Shown one piece after another: positions 33,453 through 44,596 of a DNA stretch of 64,000 bases. The notes under the pieces were generated by a model. That model had not been told where the DNA came from. It saw nothing but the letters and a program-made list of their open reading frames with translations, and did no database searches. The DNA lies in NCBI GenBank assembly GCA_951812925.1, contig OX638369.1, positions 15,281,329 through 15,345,328 of the forward strand, read 5' to 3'. This DNA is from Calliopum simillimum (taxonomy: Eukaryota > Arthropoda > Insecta > Diptera > Lauxaniidae). Each line of letters starts with the position of its first letter. The first letter of the stretch is position 1. The position numbers and the translations under genes are program-made.

Positions 33453-34796
33453 ACATATTTTTCGTATACGTTAATTTCAGAAAACAGAAATAGTTTCCCC
33501 GCATTTTCTAATTTTCCTTTTGAACTGGCAACACTGTCTTATAAAATAACTAATATTTCTTTCGCTACCAACCTCAAGAAACAAAAAACCCATAATCGAG
33601 ACTCGATTCTTTAGCGAATTTTCACATCCGTTCGGTTATTACAAGTTTCCTCACATATTTTTGAAAAGTTATAAAATCTTCAAAAAGTTCTTATAAGTAT
33701 TGAAATATTTCTTTAGTGTTTGTTCTCTTCTACTTAAAAGGTAAGGTAAATGTCAAACCATGAAGAATGTCATTGGCCATTTATCCCAAGAATGATAATT
33801 AAGGAGTTACCCAGTTGTAGTATTGAGGTGACGATATTTTTTATTATAAATCAGGATGAACAATTTGAGACATTGTTCGACTCATTTCGAGCATTTTTTA
33901 AATATTTACTAGACTTTCGATAAAATATTCCTATTCCAAATGTATCACTGGATCTTATGAGACATTTTTAAAATAACTATCCAAATGAAATTATCGACAT
34001 ATATTTTAAACTGTTTATAATTCATACTGGTTTCTATGGGCTCTTAGACTTTAATTTTAAATTTTTTTCAGATTACAATACGTATAAACATAAATTGGGC
34101 CATGTCGAAAAAACATGAAAGAAAAGATAGTCGCAAGCCTTCAGCGCCATTGTTAAATAATTCGGAATTTAATACAGCCTGGGAAAGTCATCAAGCTCAA
34201 AAACTTATGTATAATGAAATGCTATAGAAAAAAACTACAGAAATTTCAAATAGCTGAAGCAGAGAAAGATGTCGCATATAATGAACTTAACCAAAAGTCT
34301 GAGTATGTATATATTAAGTGCGGGAACTAAATCATATGAAATTTTTTTGATATTCTTCAATGGCGTTATAGGAATCTACTCTAGACAAATTCAAAAGAAC
34401 TGATTAATCCATTACTGAGTAGATAAATAGATTTAATTTAGTTTTAATTTTTATTTTTATTTTTTTGTTTTTTAAATCTGCTATAATTGTATTTTAATCA
34501 AATTGAGAACTTCTTTTTCAACATTGATGAGTTCTGGATGGTTAACACATCTTTCAAACGCTCAGCTTTGTGATGTCAGTCATTTTTACGGTAATCGGGT
34601 TTGAAAATTTTACACCAAAATACCCAAAAAACACATATTTTTGTTCAATTCAACCCTTTATTTAACATTGTTAGTAAGCAAATTTGTTTTTCCATGTTAA
34701 TTAAATGTTACTCATACTACATGTTGTACGTAAATAAATAGGAATTAATTTTGAAATGGCTAGAATTTTTGCAAATATTACGACAAATTATATATT
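33453..34796. other. Intergenic, nothing recognised
   Basis: No supported gene. The segment at 34080-34300 reads as short sense-like stretches on + but has stops and no recognisable domain. Confidence 0.4.
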
Positions 34797-35035
34797 CAGG
34801 CATGTTCTGAAATCCGATTCCCTTTGGAAACGGAATGAAAGCAATCTTTAAGAGCTCTGCATTGCAACAAATAAGATGGAATCGGATTTGTATTTCAACA
34901 AATAAAATATGATAATGTTCCCTTTTCGATTTTCCGAAACATAAATCCGATTTGGCGGTAATTATCGAAATGCAAACCTCTTGAAGAATGTTTTCATTCC
35001 GTTTCCAAAGTGAATCGGATTTCAGAACATGCCTG
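34797..35035. repeat. MITE, CAGGCATGTTCTGAAATCCG ends
   Basis: 239 bp with about 46-bp inverted ends; CAGGCATGTTCTGAAATCCG at 34797 and its complement ending at 35035. The ends begin CAGGC as in hAT-like MITEs, but no 8-bp target duplication was found. Confidence 0.8.
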
Positions 35036-35190
35036 ATTATTTCATCATTTTAGAGAGAAAACCGTAAAATTTGAGAAAAAGTGACATACACGTATTACGG
35101 TTTGACTATGGTTTTTGAGATATTCAGGCTTAAAAATTAATTACATGCATTAAGTTTTAGGTACTAAAAATATCTTTAAAAAATCAAGTT

Positions 35191-35430
35191 ATATGTGAAC
35201 CCGTTATTTTGAAAGTGGCCAAGTCCATTCGAGGGCAAAAGTAATGTCATAATATTACATTATAACTGTTTTCACTGAATGTTTACGTATACTTCATGGT
35301 GTAAAATTGACAGTAATATGATAAAAATTGAATTCGGTCAAAAACCAATTATTATACCACATAATGTGTATGGCATTGCTTTTGCCCTTGAATGTCCTTA
35401 AGGCACTTTCAAAATAACCGGCTCATATAT
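35191..35430. repeat. MITE, CCGTTATTTTGAAAGTG ends
   Basis: The left ATATGTGAACCCGTTATTTT and right complement (35405-35430) pair. The inner blocks CCATTCGAGGGCAAAAG and CTTTTGCCCTTGAATG also pair. Confidence 0.75.
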
Positions 35431-37074
35431 CGTCGGGTTAAAACTACAATACAACTAGACACCTATATATGTATATATTGATTTTTTGAGTTCAGTATAC
35501 AGAAACATGAAGAAAATACGGCTCTTTACCCCAGTCTAATCCTTTTTTTGAAATGTACAATATATAAAGGATAAAAATCAGAAAACTTCAAAATCCATAT
35601 AAAAAATTAATTTCAAAAAACTTAAAAACGTTTTTTTCTTAAAACATGAAAAGTGTAGATGTCTAGATGAAAGTGGAATAAGTCCACTTTTTCATAAACT
35701 GAGATATTGACGGCTTTGAGCACGACTCAATTTAAAAATATAGGAAAGCGTTATTAAACTGGTGTTAAGTGTTTACTACTGTAAATTTATCAAATTTTTG
35801 CAAGTGTAATAGAAAATATTTGAGTTTTGTTGGTCTGAATGGACTTATTCCACTTTCATTTATAACACTAGTTTACAAATTAATTATTTTTTCTGTGATC
35901 CCAGTACCACTATCAAATTCTAATGTAAATAAAGTGACACCTCAAATAATTGTTTTTTTTTTTTCTAATATGGCAACATTACACGAGCGAAAAAAATAAA
36001 AATAATTTTTTTTTTTACTAATGATTTCAAAATTGTACCCTTATGCAAGGAAAATTACAAAAATAGAGTAAAATTTGGCTTTTGGTATTTTCACTTAATT
36101 GATTATAACTCCCTTATTCATCCATCGATTTTCTCAATTAGTATCTTTTTTTTTACTGGGGTTCTTAAGACACAATGCACAATGAAGTTTTTTTATTTTT
36201 ACCGAATCTTTTTTCAAGAAAATATCCCAATTGAAAAACTTTTTTTTTCGATTTTTTAAAAGAAAAATCAAAATTTTTCGAAATGTTTATTAATAACGCA
36301 GAAACTAAAAAATTTATCGAAAAGTTAAGTATGAACGTTTATGTAAAATTTTATTACCTTTCTTTTGTTGTCTTACATGTTAAGCTGGCTTTACTGGTTT
36401 ACGAGGTTTCAAAAACAGGAAAAGGGGGATTTCTCGAAAACGTATCCGTAGAAGAAAAAAAATAAAGTTAATTTTGGAATCAGGGAGTCATTTTACATAA
36501 GAATTTTATAGTGGCAACCAGATCACATTTTTGCTGTAAGCTAGTGTAATAAATTTAAAAATTTGTTATACTTTTCTTTTTGCCCAAGTGGGGCTCTGGA
36601 AATAAAATACAACCACAATAACAACAAAAAGTTGCTCTACTTAAAAAATCATATTTTAGACCTTTTGAATATTTTTCGTCTACTTTTTCAACATTTTTGA
36701 TTTCTTCACCTTTCTTGACTTTAGATTTTTGGAATAAGTTTTCGATTTATTTAAATTTTGATTTTGAATTCTTCAATTTCGACATTTTTAATACAATAAT
36801 ATTCCGACTTTTATGCACTTTATTAGAGAGTTTGAAAAACTCACAAAATATCTTTAGTTTGTTTCATCGAAACCCCAAAAACAACCGTTGGTGGAGATTC
36901 AGCCCATATAAATATAACGAGAATAACGAACACCCTTTACACTCCAAATCACCCAACTTAATAACAAAACTGAATGAAAAAGCAAAGGTGAGAGAGAAAG
37001 AAATATATATAGAAAAAGATAGACAGTTGTGCTGTGCAATAATTATTGCTGTTATAATTAAAGAGTAAGGCAAA

Positions 37075-37450
37075 GTCTGAAGCGTAAAGCGCAAAGGCAA
37101 AGCTCAAAGTGTAAAGCGCATAGCACAAAGTGCAAAGCGCAAAGCGTGAAGCGCAAAGCTTAAAGCGCAAAGCGTAAAGTGCAAGCGTGAAGCGCAAAGC
37201 GTGAATCGTAAAGCGTGGAGTGCAAAGCGTAAAGCGCAAAGCGTAAAACAAAAAGCGCATGTCACAAAGCGCAAAGCGTAAAGCAAGAGTAAAGCGTAAA
37301 GCGCATAGTGTAAAGCGTAAAGCGCAAAGCGTAAGTCGCAAAGAGTAAAGTGCAAAGCGTAAAGCGCAAAAAGTAAATCGCATAGCGTTAAGCGTAATTC
37401 TCAAAGCGCAAAGCGTAAAGAGCAAAGCGTAAAGCGCAAAGCGCATAGCG
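37075..37450. repeat. Satellite of AGCGYAA heptamers, ~375 bp
   Basis: Dozens of AGCGTAA/AGCGCAA units follow each other with some variants. Seven bases is coprime with three, so all frames stay open and give a seven-residue periodic peptide (ALRFTLC-like on the minus strand). The 162- and 83-codon frames here are products of that periodicity. Confidence 0.9.
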
Positions 37451-38142
37451 TTTTCTTATAAAAAAATATGCTCATGCAAGAAATCCGATACAAATTGCAT
37501 GTCAAATGAAAGGAAATATATTGGGTTCTTATAATATGTTACTAAAAGTATGCATTAATGATACAGTTTTTGAAAAAATAGTGCTTTAAAAAAAAAATGG
37601 TCAAAATTTCTGAAATTTTGCAATATATCTCTAAAAACGCGACTCGGATTAAATTTTTTTGCAGATAGATTTTGTAGCAAGTTAACATATCTTTCGTATG
37701 ACACTAATATTATCAAAATACTTTCAGGGGTTCCCAACTTATAATAATTTTTGTAAAAGGTATATCTCGATCTTCTGGTGGCTATATCTCCGAAAGTAGG
37801 TCCGACAAGAACTTTTTGTTGTTATTTTTGTGTAAGTTATTTCCAGAGACCTACTTGAGAAAAAAGAAAAGAAACAACAACAGTTTTTAAAGTAAAATTT
37901 TTCTATAAGTCTTAATTTTCCTTTGCTTTTATTTACAAAAATGGAATAAGTCATACAAAAGTATAACACATTTTTTAATTTATTATAAATGAAAGTTTAA
38001 TAAGTCCATTCAGACCAAAAAAACTCAACTATTTTCTATTACACTTGCAAAAATTTCTACAGATTGACAAAATTTGATAAATTTACAGTCGTAAACACTT
38101 AACACCAGTTTAGTAACGCTTACCTATATGAAAACACGATTC

Positions 38143-38221
38143 GCTTTTTTTTGGGAATCTCTCCCACCAACGGATCAGTAACGGATAAAAAAGCGGAGAT
38201 TTGAACCGTCTGGCACACTGG
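38143..38221. repeat. Fragment of the CCCAGTGTGCCAGACGG MITE
   Basis: Ends in CCGTCTGGCACACTGGG at 38205-38221 and matches 26700-26836 through CGGATCAGTAACGGAT and the AAAAAAGCG block. Confidence 0.8.
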
Positions 38222-38403
38222 GTTATTCCACTTTCAAAAAAATCATTTTTGTAAAAATTCTTTCCATGAAAAGTTCTTTTGAGTAATTTATGATGAAATC
38301 GTGGTCTAACGAGTCTAATTTTCAATATAAAAAGAGGGCATATATAGCTAGCTATAACTACCATAAACTCAATTTTTCCGAAGTTGGACTTATTCCACTT
38401 TCA

Positions 38404-39005
38404 AATAAACCTATTCATATGTTGAAAACTTAATCTCGAAAAAAATTTGCATTTAAGTTAAGATTTTTCTCCAGGTATTAAAAGTACAATTAATGCAAAA
38501 TTTTATAAAGAAATGTTAAAGTCTCTTTAGTTAAAGTGTACTTAAACTTATGTCTGCGACACATTAATCAAAAAGAAAAGATATTGTTAAAAGAGTCAAG
38601 AGTCTCTTTCAGTCTCTCTCCCTCGCTCTCTCTTTCATGTCTTTAAAGTTTGTTTTGATTCTAAACAATGCATCCGACAAATACCTTTACATTTTCATAA
38701 TGCCGCTAGCAGATGATATTGCATTTCCAAACTGAACTGTGCCAAGTAATATTGAGCGAGAGAAAATAAAATTTATATACTAAATATGACGCACATGACG
38801 TCGAAGCAATATGGAAGACATGTGGAAGGCGTAATCTTAACACCACAAATGATTTTTTGTGATCATTCTTGGTGTTAGTAGGTATACATTTTCAAAAATG
38901 TACCAAATTACCTTTTGTACAATGTTCCAATTTCAAAATGTACTGAAGGCAGCAGTTGTTATGTTTTATCTTTTTTTGGCCAATTTTGATTACCCGCATG
39001 GAATT
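38404..39005. other. Intergenic, nothing recognised
   Basis: A CTCTCTCCCTCGCTCTCTCT pyrimidine run lies at 38611-38634. No gene supported. Confidence 0.4.
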
Positions 39006-39693
39006 CTACACAGTAAAAAGTGATAGTTTACTTTTGATTCCATTCGGTATTGATTTTAAACTGCTTTGGTATTAAATTCAAAATTTATTCCAAAAAAGGT
39101 TGAAATTTATTCCGGTAGGTTTTAATTTTATCACAAAAAATATTTACTTTTAAACCATTTAGTTTTTTAAATTTTTTGATACCAAAGTGGCTTAAAAACA
39201 ATCCTAAAATAACTTTAAATTCAAAAAACTAATCATTTTTAGTTTTAAAATAAGTCCAAGAAAAGTATTAAAATATTCTCTGCACCAATTTTAATACTTT
39301 TGGTTTGAAACTAATGCCATCAAAGTTTTAATTTAGCTTGGAGAGACTTTTTAGTTTTAAAATTTGAAAAACTTTATTTATCAAAAGAGCATAAAAAAAG
39401 AACGAGAACAAAATAACAAAAAAAATTTTTCTTTTTCAATTGTTTAAATACAAATTTCACACAGCTACGTCAATACGTTTGATAGCCGAGTGAGCTAAAG
39501 ACTTCGTAATTTATGTACACAAGATGTTGTACCCTTGGTTCGAAAATCTGTATGGATGGCTTGTTTTTTTTTTCAATTAAATTAAAAAAAATTATGTATT
39601 CCAAAATAATTTAAAATTAAAACTTTTTTTGGCATTGTTCTATATAAATACTTTTTTTGGTTTTAAAATTAAACTAAAATTTTTACTGTGTAG
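39006..39693. repeat. MITE with CTACACAGTAAAAA ends and a tRNA-like core
   Basis: CTACACAGTAAAAA at 39006-39019 is mirrored at 39680-39693 (TTTTTACTGTGTAG). The interior is AT-rich with several TTTTGGTTTTAAA-type inverted phrases. A tRNA-like segment lies at 39478-39550. Confidence 0.75.
39478..39550 (+). other. tRNA-like segment inside the MITE
   Basis: GATAGCCGAGTGAGCTAAAG closely resembles the A-box/D-arm of a tRNA, and CCTTGGTTCGAAAATC resembles a B box at suitable spacing. The acceptor stem does not form, so this is a tRNA-derived relic at most. Confidence 0.45.
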
Positions 39694-40048
39694 TCATTAA
39701 ATAAATTAAATTATGGGGTTTTTTAATTCCCTACACAAATTGGATTATTTACTGTGTCCATCCATTTTTAACGCAGAGAAGAGGCGTAACAAGTATAGAA
39801 GAGTATACATATTCTTGATCAGCGTCACCTCCGGAGTCGATATAGCCATGCCCGTCTGCCCGTCCATTTGTGGAAATAATTTTCACGCGAAAGCTAACCA
39901 AGATACTTCGATGAAAATTTGTACACTGACTTCGTTGTAAAAGTTAGTTTGAGGAATAGAAATTGAGTGAAATCGGTTAAAAGACACGCCTACCGCTCAT
40001 ACAAAATAGTCATTTAAAACGATATGTCTAGAGCATTATTCACCTTAA

Positions 40049-40375
40049 CCCTTTCGACCCGAAAAAAAAACTGTGGGGCACACAATATTTGTGATAAGTT
40101 AACCTTAGAAACTTAATTTAAGTAAAATGTTTGACCGTCTCTAAATTCAAATTTTCACCGCCAGAGGTGCTTGCGGTTTATATTCCCGACAGAAGTTTTT
40201 GATTTGAATTTTTGGGATACAATGTCCTTGAAGTGGTTATGAGAAAAAACAGTGGTTATTTAGAAATTTCATTTATTTTATTAATTCATTTACTTAATTT
40301 AAGTGACGTTAATAACCGAGTTATGTAATTATTAAAAAATTTTTGGGACATACTGTTCCAACCGGGTCGAAAGGG
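40049..40375. repeat. piggyBac-like MITE flanked by TTAA
   Basis: Perfect 13-bp ends CCCTTTCGACCCG (40049-40061) and CGGGTCGAAAGGG (40363-40375), with TTAA directly outside both (40045-40048, 40376-40379). TTAA duplication is the hallmark of the piggyBac superfamily. 327 bp and no transposase. Confidence 0.9.
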
Positions 40376-40411
40376 TTAATGCAACCAAAATACACATATA
40401 TGCTAGAAATA

Positions 40412-40790
40412 GTAAGGAGCTGCGCAGGATCTTGGCCTTTCGTATGCAACAACTTGCTGAATTTTATCCAGGAACTTGGTTCAATCGTTCAAAAATTTAA
40501 GCCACCAGACTTGAATTTACGCTTTAGTTTTAGTCAATGGGCTCTACAATAATGGAGATCTGCTATTTTTGCACATTTCTGGCTCGACAGATACGTCAAT
40601 AAATAAAACTGCCGGATTAGACTGATGAGCAACCCGAAGAGATTCCCGAAATACTGTTACATCCACTGTTTGGTGTGATTTATGGGCTGGTGGAATCGTC
40701 GTTCCATAATTTTTTAAAAATGTGGCCGGACAGAAAGTAACCGTTAATGGCGAGCGCTACTGCGTCATTCGCGATATATCGGTAGGGAGA
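40412..40790 (+). pseudogene. Tc1/mariner-type transposase fragment, broken
   Basis: The middle of a transposase of the kind with DEAHFWLNGYVNKQNCR and TVWCALWAGG blocks. Readable pieces: PPDLNLRFSFSQWALQ (ending at a stop, 40550), AHFWLDRYVNK then a stop, NCRIR, all in one frame. A shifted frame then gives TVWCDLWAGGIVVP, a stop, and VAGQKVTVNGERY. The aspartate expected before AHFW is lost. It has several stops and at least one frameshift, with no start or C-terminus. It begins just after the piggyBac-like MITE. It is a different family from the relic at 16881. Confidence 0.75.
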
Positions 40791-41318
40791 TTGAAAATTG
40801 AACCTTCCGAATAGAAAACCTACTGCGTAGTCGCGGCCAACATTTGAATGTAACAATCTTTAAAAAGTAAATATCAGAAATTGTTCTTTCGGGTCATAAT
40901 AAATATTCGACATAAATAACCCATTATATTTTAGTACCGCGCCTAGTGAGAATAAATGTAGCTTAAACTTCTGCTTCCAGGTAGGTAGTTAATTTTATGC
41001 TATCTTTGAACACTTAGCGGTTAACTTGTTTATACAGAAATCAAAAAGAGCTTTATTTAATCAATGATAATTTCATAAAGAAAGGGAGTTTTTGATATCA
41101 CAACGATCTGAATCCGGTTATATGAAGGCAGACAAGTCAAACCTTTTCCACTTCAAGTTAAAACTTTTTTACATCAAATTAGCCTACCATTTTTCCAAAT
41201 TAAATTAAACTTTGAAAAAAATACACTTAAAACTATATGGATAAATATTGTGTATGCCAAACAAAAAAAGTTAACTCGATTTGGGGAAAGTTTAATTTGA
41301 TTTGATTTAGAAGTTTAT
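40791..41318. other. Intergenic, nothing recognised
   Basis: No supported feature beyond AT-rich sequence. Confidence 0.4.
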
Positions 41319-41757
41319 AGACCATTCAAATTAGATTTGAGTTTTGCACTTGTTCGAAACTTCATAAAACTTATACGAATCGATAGAAAATTTTGCCCTG
41401 TTCAACATTTTAAAATTGGTCCTCTCAATTTTTCCCGCAAATTATATAAATTGGGATTTTCTCCGTCAAGTAATGGTAAAAAATTTTCATGTTTCCGATT
41501 TTAGTAATATTTGATTATGTTATACCTATGTATGTCCTCGACCCAGATACAAAATATAAAGACTAAAATCGGTAGCATCAACATTTTTTACCTGGTTCTT
41601 CACGGAGAAAACCCTAACTTACATAATTTCCCGCAAAAATTTAGAGGATATGTTGTTCAGGGCAAAATTCTCTATCGATTGGTGTAAGTTTTATGAAGTT
41701 TAGAATTAGTCAAAGGCACACATATATAGCCAGTATCTAATTTGAATGATCTATTAA
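41319..41757. repeat. Foldback element, ~200-bp arms
   Basis: 41319-41520 and 41565-41757 are inverted copies. The blocks CATTCAAATTAGAT, AATTTTGCCCTG, TTTCCCGCAAA and TTTTCTCCGT all have complements in reverse order. Centre near 41540. Confidence 0.75.
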
Positions 41758-42739
41758 TATGATTTGAAAAAATATCAACATGATGAACATAGAAATGATT
41801 TAACTTGGAGTGAAAAACCTGTTGCAACCTCATGACTTTTCCTACTGAGCTGCATAAAATACAGGCTGAAAATGTTTACAAGAGAGTATCTACCCATGTA
41901 CTTTTGTATTTTAAAAATGAGCGAATCAGACGAGCATAACACAACGCTCAGTTAACAAATGTTTTTCAGTATAGATCAGTGATCTTTCGGAGTAGGATCT
42001 TTTGGACGGCAGAAAAAATAAACAGACATAGCATTAAGGACAGAATTAAGTTAAAGGAATGGTTTTTTGTTTCTTGTCTGGTAAGTTAGTGAAACAAAAA
42101 TGTATTAAAAAGAATGCTTAAAAGTTTGAAGGTACTAATGCAAAGATAAAACATGAAAAAATACATGCATTTTAAGTGAACTTTTACAAGATAAATAAAC
42201 AAAATTCACATCAAAAAAAATCTTTAGTTAAAAGTGCGCGTAGAAAAATTTTGTATCCAGCAGATTGTGTGTGGGCACCATTTTGTTTTTCCTTTTTCTT
42301 TATATTTTTCTTTTTCTAATACAATTTTCATATGGTTACAATAAAAGAAAAAGTACATACATATGTTGTATTCCCGACCGATTTTATCAATGGGTCTTCA
42401 ATAAATACATAAGTATGTGCATTTGCCACGAAAGTACGGTGCAATGCTAAACTCTCATTTTCAAAGTTTTCTTATATGAAAATCTATGGGAATACCTCAG
42501 TTGTTTTATCAATCTTTAACAGCAAAAAGGTACCATTTGGTAATTTAAAACGTGTACATAAATTTAACTATAAATTTCAAAAGAAAAAAAGTGCAACTGT
42601 AAGCAGAGCAGAAAATCTACACAAGTTCACATTTTTTCCAGTCAGCCACAAACTTCTTTATCGCAATTGTTTGCCCAAGGAAACAAAAATTAAAAAATAA
42701 ATACAAAAAACCAAGACAAAACACAATGACAGCTCTAGA
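41758..42739. other. Intergenic, nothing recognised
   Basis: Small frames at 42265 and 42476 show no domain. No repeats recognised. Confidence 0.4.
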
Positions 42740-42930
42740 CCCGACCGAGCGAAACATGACATCAGTCACTCACTCATTCATTCATTCATTCAGTTAGTTA
42801 GTGCAGAGTGATCGTCGTCTGTTGCTGGAATACTTATTTTTAACGTCGTGGTACTTTTGTCTTTATAAATTAAAGTGCCTTGTGTGGTCCAAGTTTCTTG
42901 ACTTAATCATAATGAAAACAAGAAGGTTTG
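42740..42930 (+). promoter_or_regulatory. Candidate promoter/leader (ATTC run and initiator-like TCAGTTAG)
   Basis: GC-richer than its surroundings, with CCGACCGAGCG at 42741-42751, a tetranucleotide ATTC run at 42775-42793, and TCAGTTAG followed by GTGATCGTCGTC. The layout resembles a fly core promoter and start of a leader. The frame after it (ATG at 42912) closes after 14 codons. No DPE match was confirmed. Confidence 0.25.
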
Positions 42931-43266
42931 CATACATTTTAGTCAATTTTTATTAACTGTTCATAAACGATTTATGTGTTACTATTTAATTAAATTAACA
43001 GTACACTAATTGTTGGTATATAAACACATCATTTCACCCCATTAGCCATGCTGCTTAATAATTGTGTTTTGTTTATAAATTGAAGTCTTATGCCTTCAAC
43101 AGTATTTTCGAGATTTCCTTTTTTTCAAAGAAAATAAAATTTTCCCTGGAATAAATGCTGATCTCACAAATAAATCTGTAAGATGTTATACTTGCACATA
43201 CAGACATATGTATGGAATAGATTTTATATTCTAAAACAACATGTGTTGTTTGTTGTTTTTTACTTT

Positions 43267-43286
43267 TCATCATTATCATCATCATC

Positions 43287-43362
<76 letters not shown>
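43267..43362. repeat. (ATC)n microsatellite
   Basis: About 32 nearly uninterrupted trinucleotide units with one TTA and one ACC variant. All the poly-Met, poly-Ser and poly-Asp frames here derive from it. Confidence 0.97.
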
Positions 43363-44089
43363 GTGAGTGATGTAGAATATTGCTTCATTTTAAGTTTATT
43401 TCCTGCTTGAATTTTAATTTGTCGAAAATTATAAAACTCAAAAAAAGAATTTAAAGAGAAAACAGCAGCGATTTTTCTGTCATACTTCATCCTTCAGGAC
43501 CACTTGTATGGTCTTTATGACTTCAGTTTCAACCTTTTAAACTAGGCTTATCTTATTAGTGTCGGAAAGTGCTTATAAATTTGCAAATTGTCGAGGATAT
43601 ATTTTTAGACTCTTTTAGTTTTTTTTTTTTTCAAGTAGTGTTCACAACATTTTGCTTTTAATTATTGCTTTCACATTTTGGGAACCCCATAGTTCCCGCA
43701 ATTTTGAAAGTATAAACAATTTTCACTCAAATCTGGAAAAAAGAACGTATACCCGATGGCTGGCTCATAGGAATACTAATTAAACACCTACAAAAGTGAC
43801 ATATACTCGTAAGTTCATGACAGAAATACGAAAGTGTAATAATGAAGTTTTTGCTAACACCATCCAAAATGCTGGAACAGATAAGTGAGCGGTAAGCCTC
43901 GCTACACTTACCCTTCATCCACAAACGAGGCCGTCTGAAGACATCTTGAAACAATCTTTATTATAAGAAACATGTGAATTGGGGAGAGAATGAATCCTGA
44001 ATGGTGGAGAACTTTTAAGCAGGCTCTATGTTCTCTCTCTGAGGAAAGATAAATAACTCAATTAAAAGGATATCATGGATGGAATTGAA
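43363..44089. other. Intergenic, nothing recognised
   Basis: No supported feature. Confidence 0.4.
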
Positions 44090-44239
44090 AATTCGTCGCC
44101 CGAGTTCTCATTTGCCCCATACGCATATTTGTTAAAAAAACAAAAGCAAATAACTTGCGTTTGTTTCGACAAAAGATATGTTATTTTGCTTTTTTAACGA
44201 ATATGCTTATGGGGCAAAAGAGAACTCAGACGACGAATT
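44090..44239. repeat. MITE, AATTCGTCG ends, ~65-bp arms
   Basis: AATTCGTCGCCCGAGTTCTC at 44090 is mirrored at 44220-44239. GCCCCATACGCATAT in the arm also pairs. The spacer is very short, so it is nearly a perfect hairpin. Confidence 0.85.
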
Positions 44240-44242
44240 ATT

Positions 44243-44596
44243 AAGGGGATTCCTTTAAACTCGTAAAAGCCTCAAAAAGCACGTAAGCCTCGAAAACTTT
44301 CGAGTCTCGTAAACAACATTTAAAAATTTGTATGAAAAAAAAGTTTACCAGGCCTCGAAAACTTACGAGGCAAATTTGATGCGTAAATAGCCTCGAAAAA
44401 GTACGAGAGCGATTGTTGTCAAATAAATGTATTGAAAAAATATTTTTTGTTTTGAAAATTGAATTTGAATTGAATATTTTTCGAATTATATGACAGCTGA
44501 TACGTTGCTTACACGTTTTTAGAAATGTGTGTTCCTGAAAACAAGCTCGTAAACTTTCGAGTTTTTCATGGTTTACGAGATTAAAGGTATCCCCTT
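44243..44596. repeat. MITE, AAGGGGATTCCTTTAA ends
   Basis: AAGGGGATTCCTTTAAACTC is mirrored by GAGATTAAAGGTATCCCCTT ending at 44596. ATT on both sides is a possible 3-bp target duplication. Many internal CTCGTAAA/CCTCGAAAA phrases in both orientations. Same family as 22941. It starts three bases after the preceding MITE ends. Confidence 0.8.

Larger units (their letters stand above)
35669..38403. mobile_element. Long element bounded by GAAAGTGGAATAAGTCCA inverted repeats
   Basis: GAAAGTGGAATAAGTCCA at 35669 is complemented at 38384-38403, with further inverted copies at 35840-35866 and 37985-38005. Blocks such as GTGTAATAGAAAATA and TTACAACTGTAA-type phrases pair between 35755-35866 and 38000-38110. 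The ~2.1 kb between inner arms includes the heptamer satellite and unassigned frames (36283, 36697). It also takes in a fragment of the 26658 MITE. Confidence 0.6.

Noticed and set aside
36958..37446. 162-codon Leu/Ala/Arg-periodic frame
   Set aside because: Encoded by the AGCGYAA heptamer satellite; periodicity keeps frames open.
43088..43490. Poly-Met, poly-Ser and poly-Asp frames
   Set aside because: All are readings of the (ATC)n microsatellite.
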